Source of the DNA: Enterovibrio gelatinilyticus
GTDB lineage: Bacteria > Pseudomonadota > Gammaproteobacteria > Enterobacterales > Vibrionaceae
DNA: 64,000 nt
Direction: 5' to 3'
NCBI RefSeq assembly: GCF_028683095.1
Contig: NZ_JAJUBC010000004.1
Span: 1-64,000, forward strand
Shown piece by piece: positions 1-8,214 of the stretch. The notes below the pieces were generated by a model that saw only the letters and a list, made by a program, of their open reading frames with translations, had not been told where the DNA came from and made no database searches. Both the position numbers and the translations under genes were made by a program. Each line of letters opens with the position of its first letter. The stretch's first letter is position 1.

Positions 1-266
1 GGTGCGCGAAAACCTGCCGCTAGTAGCCAAGGTATTCTGCCAATGTGGTCGATATGGGTGTGGGTGACAAGTAACGCATCGATATCTTTAACAGGAAAAT
101 CGACGTTGAGCGGTTTGGTTTCATCGCCCTGAAATAAACCGCAATCAATGAGCAGTTTACCGTTATGGGTGTCGAGTTGGTGGCATGAGCCAGTGACGCC
201 AGTTTTTGCGCCATGGTGGGTGATGTGGAAGGTGTTTGGGTTCGTGTTTCGGTCGGTAGTTCGCAT
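1..266 (-). CDS. Rjg-like metallo-beta-lactamase-fold hydrolase, N-terminal part
   Basis: Only the first 88 codons are inside the window; the gene runs off the left edge. The start is an ATG at 264-266 with GGAG seven bases upstream. The peptide contains TGSCH near residue 26, DCGLFQG, and the metal-binding motif HTHIDH near residue 70. This is the HxHxDH signature of the metallo-beta-lactamase fold, and the TGSCH context is typical of the beta-CASP RNA-exonuclease branch. In Vibrio cholerae a protein of this type, Rjg, marks the right junction of the O-antigen region. Its position beside a polysaccharide locus here fits that, but orthology is inferred. An RNA-processing role is a family inference. 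Confidence 0.7.
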   Translation of the reverse strand, partial: MRTTDRNTNPNTFHITHHGAKTGVTGSCHQLDTHNGKLLIDCGLFQGDETKPLNVDFPVKDIDALLVTHTHIDHIGRIPWLLAAGFRA

Positions 267-310
267 GATAGGCTCCTTAAAGCGCGTCTCTATCATGCCA
301 ACTTTTTACA

Positions 311-349
311 AAAAAAATCCCCTTACTGGTATGATTTCAGAAAGGGGAT
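311..349 (-). terminator. rho-independent terminator after the ligase gene
   Basis: ATCCCCTT (317-324) pairs with AAGGGGAT (342-349). On the minus strand the hairpin is followed by seven T residues. It lies between the end of the ligase-type gene and the start of the Rjg-like gene, so it closes the left end of the polysaccharide transcripts. Confidence 0.75.
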
Positions 350-411
350 GCATTTTTCTTGAGCTAAGCAGCTCGCTTTCTATGTTTAAGCGAGAGGCTT
401 CACAGTTGAGC

Positions 412-1698
412 CTAATTTTTTATTTCCGACAGTCTATCCGAACTATCCGAACTATCCGAACTATCCGAACTATCCGAACTATCCATGCAGGAAGAAGGTA
501 GCCGCATTATCAGTAACACACCAGACAATAATGTGAAAAGATACACAACATGCGTGTGGTGAAATGGCACATCCGTCAGGCTTGCTAAAGCTATCATCAA
601 TACAATACTGCTAATTAATGGATCTAGCCTCATCCCCACTCTACTTTTTGATTTTATAACTAATAAAGGCGAAATCAACCAGATGAGCAAAATAGCCAAA
701 CCAAAGACACCATAGCGCGAAAGTGTATCAATATACTGGTTATGCAAGTGCGGCTGAACCGCAGCTCCGGGGTTTTCCATTTTTCTAATACTAGAACGAA
801 GTTCACTGTCACCGACACCAAAGAACAGATGGCGTTTAGTTATCGACAATCCTTCCTGCCACAAGTTGAGCCTGATACCTGTAGATGTGCCGTAGTGGCC
901 GCTTGCTACATCCTGAATCTCTATCGCGGTTTGCTGTATTCGAAGGTCAATCTTGTTTTGAAAAACCAAGTAAGCACTCGTGACCGAAACAAGAATCACA
1001 AGTGCAGAAAAGAGACAGTGACGAGATGATATCGCCAAAACACGTAACGTTAGATATAGAGCGACCAGTGGAAAGAAGAGTAAAACACCACGAACATCGG
1101 TTAGAATTAGAGCAGCCAATGTTGTAGCTAAGCCCAACGCAGCTAGACATCTTATGACCCATTGTCTCTCAGAAAGAATGAAGTTGAGACAGACTAGCGC
1201 TAACATCGCACAATAGAGCGCATAAGGGATTGGATTCGTCGCAATACCGACCCTTGGCACTCCCATCATGTAATACTCATACCCAGCATTCAGACCACAA
1301 ACGATTGCGGCGATAAGTAGAAGCCATTTCATAATACTTGGTGACATACGAGACCAAGGAACCAGCGACAAATAGGCTAAACACGCCAATAGTGTCCGAG
1401 AATACCCAAATTGGTCGCCCCGCAGGATATGTGCCAACGTAAAATACACAAACGCCAACATACTGGTAACTAGCAGCGGTATAATTGGAGACTTTTGCCA
1501 ATTCGTTTTAATATCATTACGATAAAAAACGAGGCAATAGACACATACCAAAGGAATGAGTCGCGAAAGTAGCCATTTGGTATCGACAAAATTAAATATC
1601 GAAACCAACATGACAGCAAGAGGAGTTATAAGAAACAGGGTTTCTAAAAGTCTTTTGACCTGAGCAAGAGACGGTTTACTTGAATTGGGGATCATCAT
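412..1698 (-). CDS. O-antigen ligase/polymerase family membrane protein (WaaL/Wzy_C type)
   Basis: A 428-residue, very hydrophobic protein with about ten to twelve membrane segments. A large periplasmic loop around residues 255-320 contains TGIRLNLWQEG and the HLHNQYIDTLSRYG block, matching the conserved H-NxxL region of O-antigen ligases. Ligases join undecaprenyl-linked glycan to lipid A-core, while related Wzy proteins polymerise repeat units. Because a separate Wzy-like gene sits at 17.1-18.5 kb, I favour ligase. The last 25 residues are an odd hydrophilic tail of five SSD repeats encoded by a perfect 9-bp DNA repeat. Its partner upstream is a GT25 gene. It is separated from the main operon by 451 non-coding bases plus that gene, so it may have its own promoter. 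Confidence 0.75.
   Translation of the reverse strand: MMIPNSSKPSLAQVKRLLETLFLITPLAVMLVSIFNFVDTKWLLSRLIPLVCVYCLVFYRNDIKTNWQKSPIIPLLVTSMLAFVYFTLAHILRGDQFGYSRTLLACLAYLSLVPWSRMSPSIMKWLLLIAAIVCGLNAGYEYYMMGVPRVGIATNPIPYALYCAMLALVCLNFILSERQWVIRCLAALGLATTLAALILTDVRGVLLFFPLVALYLTLRVLAISSRHCLFSALVILVSVTSAYLVFQNKIDLRIQQTAIEIQDVASGHYGTSTGIRLNLWQEGLSITKRHLFFGVGDSELRSSIRKMENPGAAVQPHLHNQYIDTLSRYGVFGLAILLIWLISPLLVIKSKSRVGMRLDPLISSIVLMIALASLTDVPFHHTHVVYLFTLLSGVLLIMRLPSSCMDSSDSSDSSDSSDSSDRLSEIKN
434..484 (+). repeat. 9-bp tandem repeat inside the ligase C-terminus
   Basis: Five perfect copies of CTATCCGAA plus a six-base partial copy. Read on the minus strand it encodes Ser-Ser-Asp repeats in the tail of the ligase-type protein. 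The unit is a multiple of three, so copy-number change alters tail length but not reading frame. Confidence 0.95.
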
Positions 1699-1777
1699 TC
1701 TAAACTACGAATATCAATAAATGCCAGAAGGCTCGGAGTAAAACTATCGCTCGTCCAATGAGGTTTTATACTAGTCA

Positions 1778-2521
1778 CTACTTGCTCATATCCTGGAGCT
1801 TTTTTCTGTACATGACTGAAAGCATAATTTTCTTATAAGCTGTATACAATTCTCTCGAAAGCTTTCTGTATATAGGCGTTTTGAAACTATCCTTATGCTG
1901 TATAGTTGACTCATTACCTACATGTTGTGCCATAAAATTCGGGGTTAGCTGATAGGAATATTGACCGTGAATAAAGTTCGCGCCGACAAAACAGTCCACA
2001 GGTAAACACCAACGATGCTTAACCAACTTCGCCGCCGCAGAGGGAGAGATCGCATAAGCGCACAACCCTCCGTAGTTATCCTTCATCAAGTTAATCTGGA
2101 AGTCCGCCACCTCAGAAATCTTTGTGAAATCACCGCCTTCATTGATGCTTTGAAGGCGAATAAACCCCAACTCTTGCACCTTGTTGAGCGCAAAATTGGC
2201 AATTTCCAGCGCGTTTTCATGAAGTTCAATATCGTCTTCACAGACTATAATTGGTCGATTTAACTCAATACACTTTAGCCACATCAGATAGTGGCTGGCG
2301 TAACAACCAAGTTCACCTCTAGACGGCATTTTGCCGCTGGTTAACCACAACCTCTTGGGATAGTCATAATCTTCAGCCAACACTGGTGTGGCGGCATGAC
2401 CATCAATTCCGTCAAAAAAGGCGAACTCAATACTTTTCTCTGCCATTTCCTTTGCCACTTTTTCGCGGCGGTCAGTACATCTTGGTAGACTAATCACATA
2501 GACACTGGGCACTTTTATCAC
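1778..2521 (-). CDS. glycosyltransferase family 25 (LPS core/O-antigen type)
   Basis: A 247-residue soluble protein starting with YVISLPRCTDRRE, the typical GT25 opening. It then has GELGCYASHY near residue 90 and the acidic metal/nucleotide motif VCEDDIEL near residue 115. GT25 enzymes transfer galactose or related sugars onto lipooligosaccharide. The start appears to be GTG (2519-2521), with only a weak upstream ribosome site. It precedes the ligase-type gene by about 80 bases on the same strand, so the two probably work together on LPS core or ligation. Donor and acceptor cannot be read from the sequence. Confidence 0.8.
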   Translation of the reverse strand: MIKVPSVYVISLPRCTDRREKVAKEMAEKSIEFAFFDGIDGHAATPVLAEDYDYPKRLWLTSGKMPSRGELGCYASHYLMWLKCIELNRPIIVCEDDIELHENALEIANFALNKVQELGFIRLQSINEGGDFTKISEVADFQINLMKDNYGGLCAYAISPSAAAKLVKHRWCLPVDCFVGANFIHGQYSYQLTPNFMAQHVGNESTIQHKDSFKTPIYRKLSRELYTAYKKIMLSVMYRKKLQDMSK

Positions 2522-2972
2522 TTTCTAATGGCATTTACGTTTACATTGATTTCTTGATACTACATCAAATCAATAAGGGGTTCGAGTGAGTTTTACTAGA
2601 TTTGGTCGACGATACGAATGCGCTAAGAAAGGAGTAGATGAAGAAAATATCGTGGTGAAAGTTTGCAAGGGTAACGAGTTGTAACTCTGGCGTTAACAGC
2701 ATGACTGCGTTTTGTCAATCTAGGCCTCAGTACGCGACAGCAAACTGAAGTCAAGTAACGCATTGATAATACCTGTGTGTCACACTTCAATTAAACATCA
2801 ATGTATACTTTAGTCACCTCAACTTGTTTGTTCATCGAGAGTTTAGTTTGTTGGATGACGATGATTAAGAGTTGTCTTATTAATACGGAATTGAACACAT
2901 TGACATGGAATCAACGAACAAGACATCAATTCTCTGTTTAAAGTTAACCTCAATAATAGCTATGCGTTGCTG
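2522..2972. other. 451-bp gap without a recognisable gene
   Basis: Non-coding stretch inside the polysaccharide locus. I see no terminator, tRNA, inverted-repeat pair or long open frame. It separates the 22-gene operon from the GT25/ligase pair and probably holds the promoter of that pair. It may be a remnant of past gene exchange, but nothing in it is identifiable. Confidence 0.5.
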
Positions 2973-3863
2973 CTAACGAAAACGCGATCTAAAAGCAAGA
3001 TTTGAAAGTGCATCAGTACCTGTTTCTTCAGAAATGAGTTCGTTAATTTGCACCAAACCTTTGCCACATACCACAACAGGCCTACATCCTCGCTTAAAAA
3101 TGACTTTGCCAGGAACTCGATTTTCCACGACTACGTCATCAACCAATTCTGCATCTAAAATCCGATAAAGCTGACCATTTAGAATCGTTGAAGCACCACT
3201 ATATGGGTAGCTGACAGCATCAATAAATCGGCAAATATAATCTGAGTCTTGGTCCCAGTTAACGGCATAGTCATCTTCATCTCGCCAGAGGCTATATGTC
3301 GCTAAACTTTCGTCTTGTTTAATGGATGGAATGTCACGATCGTTGATAATCTTTTCAACCAACGTTAAAGCGAGCGATGCATACAAGTCTGAGAGCGCCG
3401 TGATCACAGCTTGGATTTTTATCGGATAAGAAATACACAAAGAGTCTTGTCCAATTATATCGCCTCTATCATATTCTTCGGAAGCGTGAAGGGCAGTTAC
3501 CCCAATGCTACTGTCACCGTTAAGCAATGCTGAAACGACGGGTGCGAAACCACGGTATTTAGGAAGAAGCGAATCATGAAAAACCACAAGGCTCGAATTT
3601 TCATTGTTAATCAGCCAGCGCCAGCCAATTGCAAAGCTGTATTTACTAGTGACTTTAACGTTTTCAGACTTGTCGACAAAATTTATTCCAAAGTCGGAAC
3701 AAAGCTCTTGTATTTCAACATAAAAATCATTTTTAACATTTAAATCTCGACTGCCGATTACTTGATCAATACAACCCGCATGTGTTGCTGCAAGGTGACG
3801 CAGCACAGCGAAACCTTTTTCGGTCATACAAAATAATGTAATACTTGATTTGTTTTCTATCAT
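2973..3863 (-). CDS. sugar N-formyltransferase-like protein (formyl_trans_N family)
   Basis: 296 residues. The central block FHDSLLPKYRG (near residue 95) followed by EEYDRGDIIGQ is the signature of 10-formyl-tetrahydrofolate-dependent formyltransferases (Fmt, ArnA, sugar N-formyltransferases). The C-terminal part resembles the second domain of these enzymes. The His and Asp of the Asn-His-Asp triad are present, but the position two before His is Val, not Asn. It is the last gene of the long operon, four bases after a methyltransferase and close to the WecE aminotransferase, whose Fuc4N product is a plausible substrate. A role in formylating an amino sugar is inferred from this context. It is much shorter and more divergent than housekeeping Fmt. 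Confidence 0.75.
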   Translation of the reverse strand: MIENKSSITLFCMTEKGFAVLRHLAATHAGCIDQVIGSRDLNVKNDFYVEIQELCSDFGINFVDKSENVKVTSKYSFAIGWRWLINNENSSLVVFHDSLLPKYRGFAPVVSALLNGDSSIGVTALHASEEYDRGDIIGQDSLCISYPIKIQAVITALSDLYASLALTLVEKIINDRDIPSIKQDESLATYSLWRDEDDYAVNWDQDSDYICRFIDAVSYPYSGASTILNGQLYRILDAELVDDVVVENRVPGKVIFKRGCRPVVVCGKGLVQINELISEETGTDALSNLAFRSRFR

Positions 3864-3866
3864 TTT

Positions 3867-4706
3867 CTAGTTTTTCTTTTTTGCAACCAGCAAACAACTA
3901 GCCCCAAACATCATTTTTATACCATTCTTGATGTTACTCACTTCAGGCGAAAGTACGCTATTAATGATTTGACTAGACAAGCCTTCTTTCACCTCATGAT
4001 CTGCTTTAGGATTTGGTTTCGAGAGTGAGGATTTCATACCTACTTTATATGGCAGTGAACGGAAAGCAAAAATAGGTAATGGCAAAGGACGAAAGAAATA
4101 TGTTGAATACTCAATGTAAAAACCCGCTTCAGTTACTTTCTTCTCAATCTGTCGCAACGAATAACGTCTATAATGTCCAGCTATAACGTCCTCATGAGAC
4201 CATAATAAATCCCACGCAGGTACTGTGATATAAAGGCTTCCTTCTGTTTGTAGAAGTAAATTGATAGATGTGAGAAAACCATGATCATCTTCAACATGTT
4301 CAATAACATCGAATAACCCTATAGCAGGCAGACTATTAGGTAAAATCTTTGCTGAATCAGTAGTAGCACAAATAACTGTGTCTATACCTCTTCGTTTAGC
4401 GACGACAGCACCCTCTATACCTGGTTCGATAAGAGCAACGTCAAAGCCAGAATTTTTGAGCGCCAAAGACACAAAACCGTTTCCGCCACCCACATCGAAA
4501 ATGGTACCTTGGTGATTCGGCGGATACTTTTGAATTGCTGAAACGATGCATTCATTCCTATGTTTAAACCAAAATGAAGTTTCTTCTATCTTGGCATAGC
4601 TATGATGCCCATCATCTGGAAATGATACTTTTTCCGTCTCTTGGCTGAAGTAAATACCTTCAGCGCCCAATTCAATATCACGACTAATTTCATTAATATC
4701 AATCAC
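3867..4706 (-). CDS. SAM-dependent class I methyltransferase
   Basis: 279 residues. Motif I is FDVGGGNGFVSLAL near residue 70, and a later acidic block IGLFDVIEHVEDD is typical of the Methyltransf_11/23 families. The rest has the Rossmann methyltransferase pattern, with no membrane segment apart from a hydrophobic C-terminus. It lies between a large membrane protein (two bases away) and the formyltransferase (three bases away), so all three are co-translated. The acceptor may be a sugar hydroxyl, an amide or a lipid-linked intermediate; the sequence does not decide. Confidence 0.75.
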   Translation of the reverse strand: MIDINEISRDIELGAEGIYFSQETEKVSFPDDGHHSYAKIEETSFWFKHRNECIVSAIQKYPPNHQGTIFDVGGGNGFVSLALKNSGFDVALIEPGIEGAVVAKRRGIDTVICATTDSAKILPNSLPAIGLFDVIEHVEDDHGFLTSINLLLQTEGSLYITVPAWDLLWSHEDVIAGHYRRYSLRQIEKKVTEAGFYIEYSTYFFRPLPLPIFAFRSLPYKVGMKSSLSKPNPKADHEVKEGLSSQIINSVLSPEVSNIKNGIKMMFGASCLLVAKKKN

Positions 4707-4708
4707 TT

Positions 4709-6616
4709 TTATTCTCCTCGATTCAATCGATAACTATCACAACGGTAAGGTAATACCTCGAGTGGTGAGTAGCTCTCTACGGTAATAATCAAGTTTATAT
4801 CGTTTGAATCGCAGGCCTCTACTATGGAGAAATCCGACTTCGATTTTCGCTTCGCTTCAGTATCATATTGAAAAATCCCATACCCTCTTACTGGCTCGTC
4901 TTTAATAGCATTTAACATAGGGACACCAGTCAGTGAATACAGGAACATGCCCGCAGCCCATTTGTCGCCATAATCATGTGGCAGTTGACTGTAAACTTCC
5001 TTTGATAAGAAAAGACGGCTTTCAGCTTTCACTGCACCCTGCTCTTCCAGTGCTTCATTGATGCGCTCTCTAAATTGGCTCAAACCACCAGAAGACGATA
5101 TAAACCAACCTCGATTATCAACGTTCATCAGTGCCGAAGTTAATGATTGGTTGATTTGAAGCAGTGAATTGTTCATGACTCGAAAAGGTTCAGCATTTCT
5201 ACTCAGCATTCGGTCAAACAATGTGTCTTTATTCATAGATAAGTAAAAAATGGTTACGCATATAAAAAAGACCGGAAGTAAATTAATACCACCTAATTTC
5301 ACAACGCTTTTAGTAGTGTGTAATGCGGCTTTATAACTAATAAGAACAAACCCAAACGACAACAAAATTGTATACATTGCTAATTGAAAGTATACCTTAT
5401 CTGCTGGCCCCAAAGACGTAGCGATGCTAATTACCAGGGTGATAACAGATATAATCGCACCCGAAAAAAGGTAATACTTGGACTCTCGTGGTAGTTTTCG
5501 GAAGCAAAACAGAGCTGGCAGAATTAAAAATATCACGCCATAAGCGGCCCAATGGCTGTTTGTGAAGTAGTTGATAACAGCAGATAAGGTGAGGTTATCA
5601 ATGCTTAGGCCATGGTCCATCGAGCTTTGTATTGGCATGTTCACCGAGTAAACAAGAAAAAACACGATCCAAGCAATACCAAGCACATAAACTAACCAGC
5701 ATTTTGGTTGTTTAACTAACAGCACAAAACCTATAAATGCCGCATACAAAAAGCCGAAAGATACTTTACCAAATGAGATCAGTAAGGCGACAAAAAACAA
5801 TCCAATGAAATCTAATAGTGAGTTTTCACTTTTATCAAAAGTCACCCCAAAAACATATGGAAGTGTGATTATAAATATCACTGTTGGCAACCATAAACCA
5901 TGGGAAATAACCGGTAGCCACATATCTATACTAAGAGGAATGAATAAAACAATACCGAATAGATATGCGGGTGACTTCCTGATCGAAATTTTTGCAACCA
6001 AAAACGAAAGCGCAGACAAAAGAAGAAATCGTTTAAGCACTGCAAAAAAACCATACGAATCAAAAGGCTCAAATGCAGTGATTTTCAATATCAATGCATC
6101 GAAGTAATGACTAATGACATGGTAGACCATCAACGGCATGCCATGCTGCCCTATACTTGGATACCCACTATTTAATATACTTTGAATAATGGCAGTATGA
6201 AAAACGGTATCGTCATACCACCCCCGAAGCACAGTACCTACGCCTTGCTCCGCTTCAACAAGTGGAAAAGTTCGAAAGTAGTCAGCATGATGAATCCCTA
6301 ATGGAATTGTCATCAAAATGACCAAGATAAATACAGTAATTAAAGCACAAACAACATCAACACCCGTCAATCCTGAAAGCTTAACCTTCAAACCTAAGCC
6401 TTTGAAACAGATAAAAGCAAAGGAACAGTAAAGTGACACTGTTGCTAGTATTTCAATGAAGCTAAACTGTTGAAAAACCAGATAACTATATAACAGTGTA
6501 AAGCCAGAAAACATTATAAATGAGAGCGTTATAATCCTCTCTACATTCATTTGATTTACAAACGCTGCTGGCATAGCATTCTTTGCTCTCAATCGTTCAA
6601 AACTAGCTAAGTTCAT
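4709..6616 (-). CDS. large polytopic membrane protein, possible GT-C-type glycosyltransferase
   Basis: 635 residues with about twelve hydrophobic segments up to residue 450, then a soluble C-terminal domain of about 180 residues. An early loop near residue 115 holds a HHADYFRTFPLVEAEQG stretch, acidic and His-rich as in GT-C enzymes, but I cannot assign a family. The ATG at 6616 has GAGAAGG nine bases upstream and overlaps the end of wecE by 14 bases. The neighbours are a GtrB/ArnC-like transferase and a GtrA flippase. In Gtr cassettes the third gene is a large membrane glycosyltransferase that uses undecaprenyl-phosphate sugars in the periplasm, and this protein fits that slot. The function is inferred. 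Confidence 0.6.
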   Translation of the reverse strand: MNLASFERLRAKNAMPAAFVNQMNVERIITLSFIMFSGFTLLYSYLVFQQFSFIEILATVSLYCSFAFICFKGLGLKVKLSGLTGVDVVCALITVFILVILMTIPLGIHHADYFRTFPLVEAEQGVGTVLRGWYDDTVFHTAIIQSILNSGYPSIGQHGMPLMVYHVISHYFDALILKITAFEPFDSYGFFAVLKRFLLLSALSFLVAKISIRKSPAYLFGIVLFIPLSIDMWLPVISHGLWLPTVIFIITLPYVFGVTFDKSENSLLDFIGLFFVALLISFGKVSFGFLYAAFIGFVLLVKQPKCWLVYVLGIAWIVFFLVYSVNMPIQSSMDHGLSIDNLTLSAVINYFTNSHWAAYGVIFLILPALFCFRKLPRESKYYLFSGAIISVITLVISIATSLGPADKVYFQLAMYTILLSFGFVLISYKAALHTTKSVVKLGGINLLPVFFICVTIFYLSMNKDTLFDRMLSRNAEPFRVMNNSLLQINQSLTSALMNVDNRGWFISSSGGLSQFRERINEALEEQGAVKAESRLFLSKEVYSQLPHDYGDKWAAGMFLYSLTGVPMLNAIKDEPVRGYGIFQYDTEAKRKSKSDFSIVEACDSNDINLIITVESYSPLEVLPYRCDSYRLNRGE

Positions 6617-7760
6617 TCAGTATTGCCTTCTCTAGAGCATCTACGATGAATTTTTGCTGAATGTCTGTCATTCCTATCCACAATGGTAATCTAACAAGAC
6701 GCTCAGATAACATATCAGTATTACAGAGCTCTCCATTACTTCGGCCATATTTTATGCCAGCTGGTGAAGAGTGAAGAGGAATATAATGGAAGACCACCCC
6801 AATGCCTTGGTCTTTCAAACTACTGAGTACATTCTGCCTGCAAACGTTTTGTGGCAACAAGATATAATACATATGCGCATTGTGTTCACAATTCTTTGGT
6901 ACATGCGGTCTGGAGAGTAAACGCTGCTTCTCCATCGGCTCAATCAAGGCGTGATACCTATCCCATATGTCCATACGTTGACGGGTTATCTCGTATGCAT
7001 CTTCCAACTGAGCCATAAGGAAGGCGGCGATAATCTCTCCTGGTAGAAATGAAGACCCTTTGTCCTGCCAAGTATATTTATCAACCTCGTTACGGAAAAA
7101 ACTACTCCTGTCGGTACCCTTTTCACGGATAATTTCTGCCCTAAGCACTAAATCCGGCTTATTAACTATCAAAGCCCCGCCTTCGCCAGAAATGATGTTC
7201 TTCGTTTCATGAAAACTAAAAGCTGCGAGATCACCAAAGCTGCCCAAAGGCTTACCCTCATATTTCGAAAGCACTCCCTGCGCTGCATCTTCTACAACGT
7301 TTAGATCATGTTTTTTTGCTATATCCATGATTATGTTCATTTCACAGCCTACACCTGCGTAATGGACCACTACAATAGCCTTCGTTTTGGAAGTAATGGC
7401 GTTTTCTATAAGTTTTTCATCAATGTTGAGTGTATCTGGTCGAATATCAACAAATACGGGTACCGCTCCACGTAGTACAAACGCATTAGCTGTAGAAACA
7501 AATGTGTAAGAGGGCATGATGACTTCATCACCAGCCTCTAGGTTCAGAAGAATGGCAGACATTTCTAGCGCGGCGGTGCAGGAATGTGTAAGGAGGGCTT
7601 TTGTACATTGGCTATAAGATTCCAACCAAGAATGACACTTTTTTGTGAAAGTTCCATCCCCTGCTAATTGTCCCAACTCTTTTGATTCGACAATATAATC
7701 TAGCTCACGCCCTGTCATAAAAGGGATATTAAATGGAATCTTTTTAATAGAGGATGTCAT
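6603..7760 (-). CDS. wecE: dTDP-4-amino-4,6-dideoxygalactose transaminase
   Basis: 385 residues, closely matching enterobacterial WecE/RffA block by block: PFNIPF at the N-terminus, LTHSCTAALEM, DEVIMPSYTFVSTANAFVLRG, VEDAAQG, and SFHETKN with the PLP-binding lysine near residue 190. WecE converts dTDP-4-keto-6-deoxyglucose, the RmlB product, to dTDP-Fuc4N using glutamate. RmlB is encoded at the head of the same operon. No other enterobacterial-common-antigen genes are nearby, so here the amino sugar most likely goes to the O-unit or to the decoration cassette. It overlaps the next membrane-protein gene by 14 bases. Confidence 0.9.
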   Translation of the reverse strand: MTSSIKKIPFNIPFMTGRELDYIVESKELGQLAGDGTFTKKCHSWLESYSQCTKALLTHSCTAALEMSAILLNLEAGDEVIMPSYTFVSTANAFVLRGAVPVFVDIRPDTLNIDEKLIENAITSKTKAIVVVHYAGVGCEMNIIMDIAKKHDLNVVEDAAQGVLSKYEGKPLGSFGDLAAFSFHETKNIISGEGGALIVNKPDLVLRAEIIREKGTDRSSFFRNEVDKYTWQDKGSSFLPGEIIAAFLMAQLEDAYEITRQRMDIWDRYHALIEPMEKQRLLSRPHVPKNCEHNAHMYYILLPQNVCRQNVLSSLKDQGIGVVFHYIPLHSSPAGIKYGRSNGELCNTDMLSERLVRLPLWIGMTDIQQKFIVDALEKAILNELS

Positions 7761-7795
7761 TTTTCATAATTCCGTTTATTGCTTTCCTAACCACA

Positions 7796-8206
7796 TCAAA
7801 CTCGCTTGGATGTGAAAACAAAGTATTTATTTAATAGAAACAATATCAATGCAACTAAAACTATTGATACTGCTTGTATATAACGATGATCATAATGTAG
7901 TAGATCCACAAATATCGATAGGAGCATGAAGTTAACACCATACCCAATCATATGGGAGACTATATATCTCGGCAATGCACTCTTTTTATTATTTTCATAC
8001 TCAAAGGTCCATGCTGCATTTGCAAGAAAACTGAACACCACTGATAAAACATAAAGTATGGTCATGGTAATCTTTGGCGTCCCACCAAAATGCACTATGG
8101 AAACATACAAAACAAAAATCAATGCATTGCTAGAAATACCAACAACAGCGAATTTTAAAAACTGACGACTTGGCAAACATGAACTTAAGATTGAACTAGC
8201 TTTCAT
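7796..8206 (-). CDS. GtrA-family membrane protein (putative undecaprenyl-phosphate-sugar flippase)
   Basis: 136 residues with four hydrophobic segments: about 16-36, 45-65, 80-105 and 112-130. FLKFAVVGISSNALIF at the N-terminus and LLNKYFVF at the C-terminus are GtrA family hallmarks. GtrA proteins are thought to flip undecaprenyl-phosphate-linked monosaccharides across the inner membrane. It lies eight bases after a GtrB/ArnC-like transferase and 35 bases before wecE, as expected for a side-branch glycosylation cassette. Confidence 0.85.
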   Translation of the reverse strand: MKASSILSSCLPSRQFLKFAVVGISSNALIFVLYVSIVHFGGTPKITMTILYVLSVVFSFLANAAWTFEYENNKKSALPRYIVSHMIGYGVNFMLLSIFVDLLHYDHRYIQAVSIVLVALILFLLNKYFVFTSKRV

Positions 8207-8214
8207 TTTTATTT

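Noticed and set aside
434-484. Regular repeats that might suggest a CRISPR-like array
   Set aside because: The units are 9 bp, contiguous and have no spacers; they are a coding minisatellite.
2522-2972. Possible insertion-sequence remnant or attC-like fold in the gap of the polysaccharide locus
   Set aside because: No inverted-repeat pair, transposase motif or integron core site could be identified; only short fragments look suggestive.
5805-6107. Plus-strand 100-codon frame inside the large membrane-protein gene
   Set aside because: Antisense shadow within a gene that is part of a continuous minus-strand operon.
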